Source: Dactylonectria macrodidyma (taxonomy: Eukaryota > Ascomycota > Sordariomycetes > Hypocreales > Nectriaceae). Taken from it: a DNA stretch of 64,000 bases. The position numbers and the translations under genes were made by a program. Numbering within the stretch: the first letter of the stretch is position 1; the number at the start of each line of letters is the position of its first letter. The notes below the pieces were generated by a model, which had not been told where the DNA came from, made no database searches, and was given only the letters and a program-made list of their open reading frames with translations. Shown in pieces: positions 9,727 through 19,382 of the stretch. The stretch is from positions 1-64,000 of the forward strand of contig JAGMUV010000056.1 in the NCBI GenBank assembly GCA_020744425.1, given 5' to 3'.

Positions 9727-10012
9727 ATGCATGCAATTAACTGTGCCACCATCTAGTATCAAGTATACGTATGCCCGAAATCTCCCGACACATGGTTCGT
9801 GACACCGGCCTGCATTACACCTCTCGCTACTTGAGTTCAGAAGACCCATATATCGAACAGTGACATGCCCATCTCAACCAACGAGTCCACCCGATTCCAT
9901 TCACAATACGGTAGTAACGTAGATCGGCAACCATGACGTGCCCATTGAATACCCTTGGTCAGTAACCAGCAGAACATCAGGTGGATCTGACGCGCTGGCC
10001 TAGCCGTTGACA
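9727..10012. other. Intergenic, nothing seen
   Basis: No frame, repeat or RNA feature is evident. Confidence 0.4.
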
Positions 10013-10186
10013 TCAATTTCCCGTTAAGTAGTCATGAACATCGTCAAGTTTGCCGTAAACATCGTTAAGTTTGATGTAAACGTCTTTAAGTGTGGCGTGG
10101 ACGTGAGGGATGAGAACGAGGACCCCGATGAGGGCACCCATAGAGACGAGATTCGCAAGGAAGTTGAGGAAAGCGGTGGCTTTCAT
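10013..10186 (-). CDS. Possible 57-residue protein with one membrane span
   Basis: It starts with ATG at 10186. A hydrophobic segment (FLNFLANLVSMGALIGVLVL) is followed by a short repeating polar pattern, KDVYIKLNDVYGKLDDVHDY, which looks like an amphipathic helix. The frame lies antisense to the edge of a TPR remnant. It may be a genuine small protein or a gene fragment; I do not recognise it. Confidence 0.25.
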   Translation of the reverse strand: MKATAFLNFLANLVSMGALIGVLVLIPHVHATLKDVYIKLNDVYGKLDDVHDYLTGN

Positions 10187-10227
10187 GAAAGTTGAGGGGC
10201 CCTTGATGGGCGCTTCCGGTGCGGTAG

Positions 10228-10642
10228 CCTGGCGTCGACATACTGGAACCAAGGCCGATGGAAGGAGGCGGAAGAGCTGGAGGTGCAAGTGATGGAGACG
10301 AGGAAGATTGTGCTGGGAGAGGAGCATCCCGATACGCTGAGGAGCATAAACAACCTGGCGTCGACGTATAGTGACCAAGGACGATGGAAGGAGGCGGAAG
10401 AGCTACAGGTGCGAGTGATGGAGACGACGAAGGCCGTGCTAGGAGAGGAGCATCCCGATACGCTGACCAGCATGGGTAACCTGGCCGTTACCTGGAAACA
10501 CCAAGGCCGCACTGGAGATGCTCTAACTCTAATGCGAAACTGCGTTGTCTTACGAGAGCGAGTGCTTGATATAGACCATCCGGACGCGGCATCCTCGGCG
10601 ATAACTCTGGCCAATTGGGAGGAAGCGAGCGACCTATCATAG
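10228..10642 (+). pseudogene. TPR (kinesin-light-chain type) repeat fragment
   Basis: The translation shows tandem TPR_10/12-type units with the signatures GEEHPDTL, NLASTY, GRWKEAEEL and VMET, about two and a half repeats. The first complete unit begins at 10228 and the frame ends at 10642. Such repeats are the C-terminal sensor arrays of fungal NB-ARC/TPR STAND proteins. Nothing of an N-terminal or nucleotide-binding domain is found upstream, so this is a detached fragment. It is on the opposite strand from the NLR-like block at 15.7-21 kb and may derive from the same kind of gene. Confidence 0.7.
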
Positions 10643-12133
10643 GAAAGGAGACAATTTTGAATAAACATGTAGGGGCGCTTGTTAGATGAACCCCGTGCGC
10701 TAATTCGTGATAAAAACGACTTCTCAGTCGCTGCCAGCACATTTACTACATATCTTAGACTACCTCGTAAGCCCACGACTTTTTAGGAGGGAAAGGAGAT
10801 TAAGAGCTAGAATGATGGTATATTGAGGACTCGGCTGGCACTATCAAGCATTCGACGAGCAAGACAGACATCGCATATTCAGGGTCAGCGGCCTGGCAGG
10901 TCGACCCGATGGTGGTGGTGCCACTCCTGCTCTAGATATCAGTCACTCTGTCAGATGAGATGACATGCTACCATTATATATAGAACGCAGGAGGTGCTCA
11001 TTACTCGGCCCATGGACGACCCCACCTTCGGGCTTCGGCTATACATGCCGAGGCTAGTACCGTCCTTGGCACGGACGGTAACGTCCCGAGCAAGTCCGAA
11101 GCTTAATTCTAACGTTCATGTGGCATCTCATTGCCCGCGTCTCCCAGGGCCGCGTGCTGGAGCGACAAAGAGGTGAACAGAGGGATTGAGCGGCCTACGC
11201 AGTCAAGAGCGAGATGGGATTGGGGCGGCGCTCTCGCGCCAGCAATATCGCGCCACACGCTGCTGCTTGCAATCCACCCCGTCAGTACACATGAAGAGAA
11301 TTGATGACAGGGTAAAGGAGGATCCAATTGCTATTTTAGGACTCAAATGATCCTTGTAAACTAACACCCTGTAGTGACCACCGAAGATTCTAGAAACGTA
11401 ACAGCGAGATAGACACCTTTAACTCCCTCTACAAATCTTCGCCCAATCGCTCGCCCACACCATATTGCCTTATAGTCTTGTCGTATGTTGTCTGGCCCAA
11501 AAAATGGGATAGGTCCCAGTTTTAGTCCTGACGAGAGTAACCTGCTGAGGTCAGCACGGCTGGCATGGAGCTAAGCTCTGAGGCACAAGTGGCGTTGCTG
11601 AACCGTTCGGTAGTGGTAGTGTAGCGGAAGCTCTTTGGACGAAACAGTCTGATCGTGGGATGTGGGTCTGGTAGAACTTTGCACTACGCGTTACGTCGCG
11701 GGCGCAGGCGGCTGCTAGTAGCTACTTGCTACGAGTAGCTGTCTATGAGTGCAAGCAAGGGTTTGGGTATGGGCGCGGCTGCGGTTGCGGTCGCGGTCGC
11801 GGCTGCGGTCACAGCCGTCCTGTCTGCAATCATTTCAAACCCATCAAGGTACCTATACATTGCCTAAATTACACCAGTCTCCTTCAGCCCATTCTGTGTC
11901 CGTTTGTTGCTTATACGTCCTTACCGGTTATTTTTTTTTTTTTTTTTCTGCGAATTCCCATGGGTTAGCAGTATAATTAGCGAGCTATCTTGAAGCCTAT
12001 TCTTCAAGTGTTCAGTGTCCTATCTACGGCGGCTGAAGCGGTGTTCGCTGTTTTGGCATGGGGTGAGGGTTAAGATTAGTCGGGAGGAGTAGGTTAGTAG
12101 GGTAATAGATTCGAGTCAGTCTGTCTCCCTTCG
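10643..12133. other. Gene-poor stretch with small simple repeats
   Basis: No gene is recognisable. A 7-bp hairpin, ACCGTCC/GGACGGT, sits at 11059-11079. A run of CGCGG/CTGCGG hexamer-like units lies at about 11770-11812. A poly-T tract lies at about 11931-11947. A short frame over the GC-rich units is low-complexity and not credible. Confidence 0.45.
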
Positions 12134-12586
12134 CTAACTTGCATCAAGGCGACCTGTGGCCAATGCGAACCGGATAGTGGCTCGCACAGCGTCCAGATTT
12201 GGCTTCCACTTTTGGTCGTCAGACGGTGATTTCCCTCCAAGATAGAAGGATATGTTGCCTCTGCGGGTATCAGTGCACTGAAGCATCTCCGTGCGGTATG
12301 CCGTCCACTTTTGGCATCGGAAGAGGAAGTGCTCAACTGTCTCTTTCGCTCGTCCACAGTCACACTGGTCTGATGGCACCGCTTTGACGTGGAAGAGGTA
12401 TGCATTCAATCTTGCTATGCCTGTCCTCAGCTGAGAGAGTACACTTGCTTCCTTCCATGATAGCTGATCATAGAGCTGTTTCGTGTGTTTGCCCGGTAGT
12501 GCCATGTCTACCCGTTTAGAGTGTTTGCCAACCTTTCCGGCAGCAGTGTTGGTGTGGATCCGACCGTATGCGCCGGGTTCATCCAC
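12134..12586 (-). mobile_element. LINE (Tad1-like) ORF2 C-terminal fragment
   Basis: A 150-codon frame matching the extreme C-terminal end of fungal non-LTR retrotransposon ORF2. It has a helical QLRTGIARLNAYL region, a zinc-binding C-x-C-x8-H-x4-C motif (CDCGRAKETVEHFLFRC) and a short tail. The reverse transcriptase and endonuclease domains are absent, so the copy is 5' truncated, as is usual for target-primed insertion. A much more AT-rich relative of the same segment lies at about 51340-51480. Confidence 0.7.
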
Positions 12587-12625
12587 CGTATGAAAAAGAA
12601 AAAAAGAAAGGGCAAGGGGTCAAGG

Positions 12626-12886
12626 TTATCCCTTTGACCGTGGTAAGACTACACTTGACCCATAGTCCCCATAGAGGCCCGGGAGATCAGCGGTACGCTG
12701 GTTGACTTCAAAAGGTTGCGTGGCGATGCGGAGGGCTATGTATTTCAATGTAGAGCTCTAACAGCCGTGACTTCTAGCGCCTCATAAAATAGGTGGAACC
12801 TCTTGTACCTTGCCTTACTCTCCTTTTCGTTGGTTTGAATCCCTGCTACTAGCATAAGTGTAGCCTTACCACGGTCAAAGGGATAA
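12626..12886. mobile_element. Small inverted-repeat element (possible MITE)
   Basis: About 32 bp at 12626-12658 (TTATCCCTTTGACCGTGGTA...) recur inverted at 12855-12886 with one or two mismatches. The outer flanks CAAGG and CAAGA could be a 4-5 bp target duplication. The interior of about 195 bp has no coding capacity, but includes GTTTGAATCC, which resembles a Pol III B box. The classification is uncertain. Confidence 0.45.
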
Positions 12887-13854
12887 CAAGAGTCTTGACA
12901 GGGAGGGATTGTAGAGCAGGATTGAGATTTGAAGCAAAGGACCCGCCGCCAAAAACGTTAATGTTGCACGGCACGGCACGGCCGCGCCAGGAGATTGGCG
13001 TCTCCTCGCCAGTACCGGGATTCCTCGAGCCACACCCAATTTAGGTAAAGGGGGAATTTGCGTATCCATCAGATGACGCGCACGCCCTCACACCCAATTG
13101 AAGGCGCATGCCAACTTCAACCCTATTTGCTGCTATGCGTACTGCCCACAGGCCCTCCGACCAACAGTTAGAGCCCCGCCCCCTCCCTCCTCTAAACTAG
13201 AGGGCACGCGGAGCCTTCCGCGTGCGGGGACAGACATTGCCGAAGCAGGGGTGTTGTCTCCCGACCGCCACCTTCATCCGAGTTCAAATCCTTAGTTTGT
13301 CAAGGGTATCGTGACTATTGGGCCAGGGTCTCGCTACACTTGTGCTTTTACAGAGTAGTGAGGCGAAGCAACTAGGTATCATAACGCACACTACCTGGTA
13401 TCTTCAACATTACCAAACTAACAATATATTTCACTGGGCGAAACGGTGGAAGTGAGGTGACCAGCCAGATTCAGGCGAAGGTCTGGATGGACATTCACAC
13501 ACCCTGCCGGGATGAGTCCACCTCGAAAGTTCTCATTCGTCCTAATTTGAAAAAGTGTGGAAATTATCGACCCATCCACAGCAGTGTAGCAAGCAGTGTG
13601 AGAAATGACTACAGGCCCGAGTTGTGGGCGCAACCGTGCTGGAAATCTTGACCAGGCCGAGCATGCACTCAGAGTCCGCCGACGCGCAGAACCACCACAG
13701 CGGCATAGCCACCGCGAGATGGCCCAGCTGAATTATTTAACCTATTCATCCGTTACCCATTATGGAGCCAAGGCCTCAATGAGTCCAATGGGAGGACTTT
13801 CTTCCACTGCACACTGCACCAGGGGTATTGAACGTACGACGAGGCTCAGGCTAA
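12887..13854. other. Intergenic, no gene seen
   Basis: Short frames only. A GC-rich inverted repeat around 13204-13226 (GCACGCGGA...TCCGCGTGC) is the only structure noticed. Confidence 0.4.
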
Positions 13855-15067
13855 TCAAGGCTTTCTCCCCCAGACAAAAACGACCGGCTGATAGATGTGG
13901 ATTGCCGGGTTCTTGAAGTCGTTCTTCACCTTGGCCTTAAACACCTCTATCTCTACATTATCCCACCCGAGTACGCGAGAATAGATTCCGTGTGTGTAGG
14001 ATTCTACGACTTGTAGCTCTTGCCAATACTGCCAAGTCCCAATCTCTTTGAGTTTTGGGTCTTTGGGCCAAGATCCGATCGGGAACTGCGTTTTATCATT
14101 AGCATTGACAAGACCAGCAAGACCCAGACTTCACAAAGTCCCCCAAAATAGCTGCTGACCTTGAAGACTTCTTGCCGAACATCCACAAAGCCTGCATCCT
14201 CCATTTGCTCCTTCCACTCGGAACAAGTGTCCAAAGGTTTACCAAATTTCCTCGAGCCGTCAAGCATGCTCTTTCTCCAGGCTTGAGCATGGACGGCCTG
14301 TTCAGCAGTGCCGTCATCGGACAAAAAAAAACCATCAACGGCCTGCATTTCAAGGTATCCGCCGGGCGTCAAATGCTCGAGTGCCTGCCGAAAGAGTTGA
14401 TCCGGGTTTGCTATGCATCCTTCTAATTCCCGGGCGTGTATGTAGTCGAACGGCTGGTGATAAAGCCAGTCGGACTCAAAATCGTCGACTTCAAAAATAC
14501 AATTAGGCGGGGTCCTGCATGCCATTATTATTACTGACATTCAAGAAGAGGAGAGACTCTCCGTACCATAAAGGTTGGATGGGGCTCAGGTCAATCCCAA
14601 GAACCTCTGCGGCTGGATGTTCGCTGGATTCCAATGATCAGCTGTTTATTTTCGAGGCTGAAGTGGTAGCGATGGACACTCACTCTGCAAAATCCATTGC
14701 CCAGATTCCTGTCCCGGTGCCTAGGTCAAGCACGCGCTGGACGTTATCACCAATCGGAGCAAGATACAATTTGCCTCCCAGTAACAGACGATATATGTGG
14801 TGTACCATGTCCATGCGATCTTGCTCCTGTTCGTCATTTGGCTATTGATGGTCCGGTGAGCATTTTTTCCTTTTTCTCACTAAACATACTTTTTTTTGGG
14901 GCAAATACCACTGGATATGTCCCTTCTCTGAATGCATGATAGCGGCGTCCGTTCTACGACGCTGTTAGCAAGCCGCGCGGAGCACAATATTCCTCTCCGA
15001 CACTGACCTCGTATCTGATCAATCATGGGACACAGCTTGTTAGATATCTTCCAAATATCAGAGCCAA
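13855..15067 (-). CDS. LaeA/UMTA-like SAM-dependent methyltransferase, five or more introns, N-terminus damaged
   Basis: Reading the minus strand, exons 15067?-15008, 14953-14909, 14841-14684, 14623-14567, 14514-14160 and 14085-13855 join in frame through introns of 52-74 nt with GT-AG ends. The product shows the family pattern in order: NGRRYHAFREG, PNDEQEQDR, the SAM-binding LDLGTGTGIWAMDFA, then AEVLGIDLSPIQP, PPNCIFEVDDFES, FDYIHARELEG, LTPGGYLEMQ and GFVDVRQEVFK, ending KNPAIHIYQPVVF. About 281 residues are intact. The first exon reads TGA five codons before its donor, in the frame needed, so either the N-terminus is spliced differently or the gene is inactivated there. Family members are nuclear or cytosolic methyltransferases often tied to secondary metabolism. 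The substrate cannot be inferred. Confidence 0.72.
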
Positions 15068-15080
15068 TTAGCGCAACCAT

Positions 15081-15771
15081 ACTTGTAATTTATGATGCTA
15101 GACTTCAGGGACGTTAACTGGCTGGATGCTTCTCTAGAGCAAGCCTGTCAGTCTCTGTCCACCGCCAGAATTAAGGTTTGGGGATCTTACGACGCGTCCA
15201 AGACAGAATCGTGATCTGGTATACCTTCCTACAACAACAAAGAGCTTGTCAACAGTGATCTACATTGCTTGGCTCGGGGGTTACAGTGTAGAGTACATTC
15301 ACGTCCACCTGTACAGGGTTCTCAGCTAGGATGTCATGCAACGGTGATGGTGGACCCGGCGGGCTCGAGCCCTGCTCCTGGGGCGCGTCGTCATCCATCT
15401 CGTCGCAGATTGCGCTTGGAACCGAAGTGCTGGGGATGGAAAGGGAAGGAATGAGGAAGAGAAATGTGGTCTCAGTTCTACTCTGATTGATGGTCTTCGG
15501 CGGACGCATCTCCGCGATGCACGTGATTTGTTGGCACCGACCGGCACAGGGCTTGCAGGCGTAATGTTGGTTGAAACCAGGTTTGCAGCAGGTGGTGTCC
15601 AGCGGTGTCCATGAACGGAAACAGCCAATGCAGCCCCTCGTATCTACGACCAATAGGATCGAGTACTGGCAAATCCAAGCTGCACTGCTGACTCGTGTGC
15701 TCGGCCCTTACTAACCTTTGGCAGGGTGCAGCACCGGTGAAGCAAGCCAAAGATTCTCAGTCAACTCGTTG
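15081..15771. other. No recognisable gene
   Basis: Overlapping frames on both strands have no family signature; the frame at 15249-15653 is Pro/Ser-rich and unsupported. Confidence 0.4.
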
Positions 15772-17869
15772 CTACCCCAGCGGTCGGACAGAAGAGAAGA
15801 CCACCGATGTGACTGAGAAGCAATGGCCCTTCAGCGTCGCCTCACACCGCCCCGCCGCCGCATCCCACAGCTTAACCGTCGAGTCCTCAGAGGCCGACGC
15901 TACCTGCTTCCCATCAGGCGAGAAGACCACCGATAAGCTCGCCTCGCCATGGCCCTTCAGCGCGCTCTCACACCGACCGGTCCTCACATCCCACACCTTG
16001 ACCGTCTTGTCACGAGAAGCCGACGCCACCTGCTTCCCATCGGGCGAGAAGACCACCGATATGTTCGTTGGAGCAAAATCCAGTATAGGGACGGGACGTA
16101 AGGGCCGTTGAGAAGGGTGCGATAGAATTCTGCATGTCTTCTTAGCACAACCTCTGCGGCCCTTCGGACGTACCCGTGCTGGTCCTCCAGTCGCTCTGCC
16201 ACCGCCTTGAGGATCGCCTCAGGCAAGGCCGACCGGCCACCTAAGGCTAGGGCGGCGGCCCATCGGATGCCCTCGTCCTGGTCTTCCAGTCTCGCCGCCA
16301 CCGCCTTGAGGATCTCCTCAGGCAAGGCCGACCGGCTACCTAAGGCTTGGACGGCGGCCCTTCGGACGTCCCCGTCCTGGTGCCCTAGCCAGGAAGCTGC
16401 CTGTTCAACGATGCTCTGTGGAATTATGGCCCGTTTGGTTAGCGACTTCAGGATCGTTCTCTTCGTATCTTCAGACCCTTCATAGAATGCCTTATCCAGG
16501 GCCAGTTCGGGAAATTCCGCTTCGCTTGCTAGGTTTGCAGTGTGTCGGAATGTGCACTCAAACAGGAGCCATTTGGACAGCCTTTGTTCTAAGTCCCCTC
16601 GAATTGGTAAGTCGCTCGATACTTCGCTCAAGCAATGCATAACCAGCCGTTGATGTGTAGGACCCAAAAGGTCGAGCGGTTCCTCATCGATCATGTGGAT
16701 AAACGGGCCTGCCTGGCCGTCTGCGTCAAGCAAGCCGGCAACAAAGCGCCACAGGATATCGTAGCGGGCTGTGTATTTGTGTGTCTGAAGGAACTTAACA
16801 GGATCGGTGACAGGATCGGTGGAAGGATCGGGGTCCACATTCCTTCGACCCCTGAGACGTAGACATTACGGCCACGAAAGGGTCTTCGCGGCTCTCGAGG
16901 TCGGATGAGAAGAAGAAATGGGCGACGGGTGGCTCAAGCGTGGACGAGAGGTGTTCGACGACGCGCGCGCAGAGAATCGTCTTGCCGAACCCCGCGGGCC
17001 CGTTACACAGCAGCTTTGCGCCTGCGGAGAATTCTTGGTTGAGCCAGTTCTGGAATGCGGGCTGGTAGAAGATCCAATCGCAGGTGCCGACGGGCCTCTT
17101 TGGGAGGAAGTCATGGTAGCGTTCGTTTCGGGACCAGCCGCCGAGCCAGGAGTGGAGTTCTCGTCGCATTTCGGCTTCGCTCCGTTAGCTTGACACTAGA
17201 AACTCGGGATGACGCCTTACCTTTGTTCGCCTCTTCGATCCTGGCGAGGATCCGCTTCAGCTCAGCGGGCCAAGCATGGTCTGGGGAAGTTCCTGATCTC
17301 GATTAGACGAGCATCGAGGCAAGGCTGAGATACGCACCTAGCCCGGACGCGAGCTTGTCATGTACCGGCCGCGTGCCCTGCACTGCATCGACGGGCACCA
17401 AGTTGTGCAGTTGTTGCACCAGCTTTTCGAACAGCTCGATCTGGTCTGTACGCTCTGTCTTGCCCCAGAGCGCCCAAGTCGGCTTCCGTTGCCTTGCCCC
17501 GTGAGGCCGGGGTCGGAGCGAGCCCAACGAGACGTCATCACCTAGACTCGCAGCCCGGTTGGAATGGTGTACAGACGCGTCGCTAGCACCACAGAGGGTA
17601 TTAATGATCTGGAAAATATCCTGCACCGCCGCAGATGTATCGCGGTCGTCGAGAGCAGGCTGACGGTCCTCCGACAGCGCTTTCTCGTTGAACCCTACAC
17701 GTTGACCCCATTTCTCGAGGCGGACCCTGGCAGCCTTGAACCTGGCGTCTAGTACGTGCGAGTCGGACCCGTATGATCGGTCGGCCTGCACCTTGTCCAC
17801 TGCCTCTAGGCAGGAGCTGAAGAGGCCCGCAAGCCCAATGATCCCGACGGCGAAGTTGATAGGCTCCAT
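15772..17869 (-). pseudogene. Broken NLR-like gene: HeLo - NACHT - HEAT - WD40
   Basis: The ATG at 17869 begins a HeLo-type domain (GLAGLFSSCLEAVD, RLEKWGQRVGF). Introns 17337-17293 and 17220-17175 splice in frame to a NACHT start with Walker A GPAGFGKT near 16975. Soon after, at about 16860, the NACHT sequence stops matching, and the reading continues one frame over into three HEAT-like units (DGDVRRAAVQALG, DEGIRWAAALALG, HGYVRRAAEVVL). Another frame change near 16065 leads to two WD40 units (VVFSPDGKQVASAS, VKVWD) and an early stop. Walker B and the rest of NACHT are missing, and a normal WD40 propeller would need seven units. In the family, HeLo executes cell death after NACHT oligomerisation. 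Here only a relic remains. Confidence 0.75.
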
Positions 17870-18511
17870 ACCGGTGGGATCGATAGATGCGATGGGTTTA
17901 GTGGGTTTGAGCTGAGGTGGAAGGCGGTCGCGCTCGAATGGTACGCCAAAACAAGGCTTGCCAGCTATCCATGCATCCTCTCCGGGCTGAATAGAAATGC
18001 CTTCGAACCTTTGCATGATGCCGAGGAGAAGCGTGCTTCAAGGGTCCTATCAGCTCTGTTCCGCCAATCTTCCCGCTTTGCTGACTTACGTTTGATCGAT
18101 CTGAAGACCGAGAGTGATTGTCTGTTCGTGGCGTTCCAGCCTGGAGAGAACATCGCTAACCTCCTTGCTATCCAACGGCCACTTGAGGGCACGAAGGCCG
18201 AAACGGCGCATTGCTTTTCCGGTCTTGTCCGGATCCAGCCTGCTCTGCACCTGGTCTAGCACTGTGGTGCAGCCTCGGAGAGAGTCGACTAGTTCTCTCG
18301 ACGTGTGCAGTGTGTGGCCATCCCGGCCATCGAGAAGCCTCTGAACCGCTCGGAATGTTGCGCGCAAGTTGTCGACTCGGCTTCGGAGGCGTGTAATGTC
18401 TGCCCTAGCATTGCTGACCGCAGTAGAGTAGTCGAGGCAGAGCGCGGAGACCTGGGCGGACAGCTCAATAATTGCGATGACGCTCGCGGCTAATCCAACG
18501 GCCTCAACCAT
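17870..18511 (-). pseudogene. N-terminal domain of a STAND/NB-ARC-type protein, truncated
   Basis: The ATG at 18511 starts the common fungal STAND N-terminal helical domain: MVEAVGLAASVIAIIELSAQ, then a coiled-coil stretch with ADITRLRSRVDNLRAT and LLDG. The frame runs to a donor gtaagt at 18089. Downstream, another frame gives KPCFGVPFERD, which resembles the link into NB-ARC/TPR proteins, but the nucleotide-binding domain is absent and the HeLo gene begins at 17869. It is therefore a decapitated module, perhaps once joined to the TPR array found just upstream at 18923-19350. Confidence 0.6.
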
Positions 18512-18922
18512 GTGGAGCGAATAGATGGAGAGTATATGCTTCGGGATTTCTGGCTCGCTGCGAGCAGCTGGAGTCGAACGGTTGAGGATGAGGGGAGAAT
18601 CCGTAACAGAGGCATGACGGCGATGGCCAAAGAAGTCAGCATCGCAGTGCGGCTGAGCTGCCGCCGAGGCAGAATTGTTGGCGGAGCCCACGTGATGGAT
18701 CGGAGGGCCTCAAACAGTGCAAGGTGGGCGAGGCAACAGAGTCTGTCGAGGCATGCAGCCCGCGGGCAGTTCTAATAAGGGAAAATACAAGTACAACTAC
18801 ACCGAGAAGATCAACGTAAACAAGGCTGGACAAGTCTGGACCAATTGATGAGGTTTCTATGCATTAATATCTATCAACTTATCCAATAATCTGAGAATCC
18901 AATTCTTCAGCGTAGCTCTGTG
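18512..18922. other. Spacer, no gene seen
   Basis: There is no family signature between the STAND N-terminal fragment and the TPR fragment. Confidence 0.4.
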
Positions 18923-19350
18923 TCACTCTGATAAATGTCCATGGTCATTCGCCATGTCTTCTCTCAAAGAACAGTGATGTGCTACACAAGCTCTCGTAGT
19001 AGGGTGATCAGATCCAAGAACTTCCACATAACCGCTACAGGCCCTCTCATATAGCTGATCTGCCTCTGAGAAGCGGGTCTGTCTGTGGAAGAGGTACGCG
19101 AGGTTGCACACGCTCGCGAGCGTGGAAGGATGCTCTCTCCCGAGTACCTGCTCCCGAGCACCCAGAGCTCGTCGGCTCATCTGCTCTGCCTCCTCGTACT
19201 TTCCCTGGCCTTGCAGCACTAACGCAAGATTGTTGACGCTTGCGAGCGTAGAGGGATGCTCTCTGCCGATCACCTTCTCCCAAGCATCCAGAGCTCGTCG
19301 GCTTATCTGCTCTGCCTCCTCGTACTTTCCTTGGTCTTGCAGTACCCCCG
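18923..19350 (-). pseudogene. TPR array fragment (kinesin-light-chain type)
   Basis: About three 42-residue repeats with GKYEEAEQ, SRRAL, GREHPSTLASV and NNLALV, followed by a diverged terminal unit (GSDHPTTRACV). The frame starts inside a repeat at about 19350 and ends with a natural-looking C-terminus at 18923. No nucleotide-binding domain precedes it; the next sequence upstream is the end of the DUF7580 relic. It is the sensor end of a STAND gene, with the order of modules scrambled relative to a normal gene. Confidence 0.7.
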
Positions 19351-19382
19351 CAAGTTACAAACAATGACTTTCAGTGGACTTC

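Noticed and set aside
11059..11079. Hairpin ACCGTCC/GGACGGT as a ribozyme or Helitron end
   Set aside because: Only 7 bp, no conserved catalytic core, no CTRR end and no second copy seen.
11726..11976. Gly/Cys/Arg-rich frame over GC-rich hexamers
   Set aside because: Low-complexity translation of a simple repeat.
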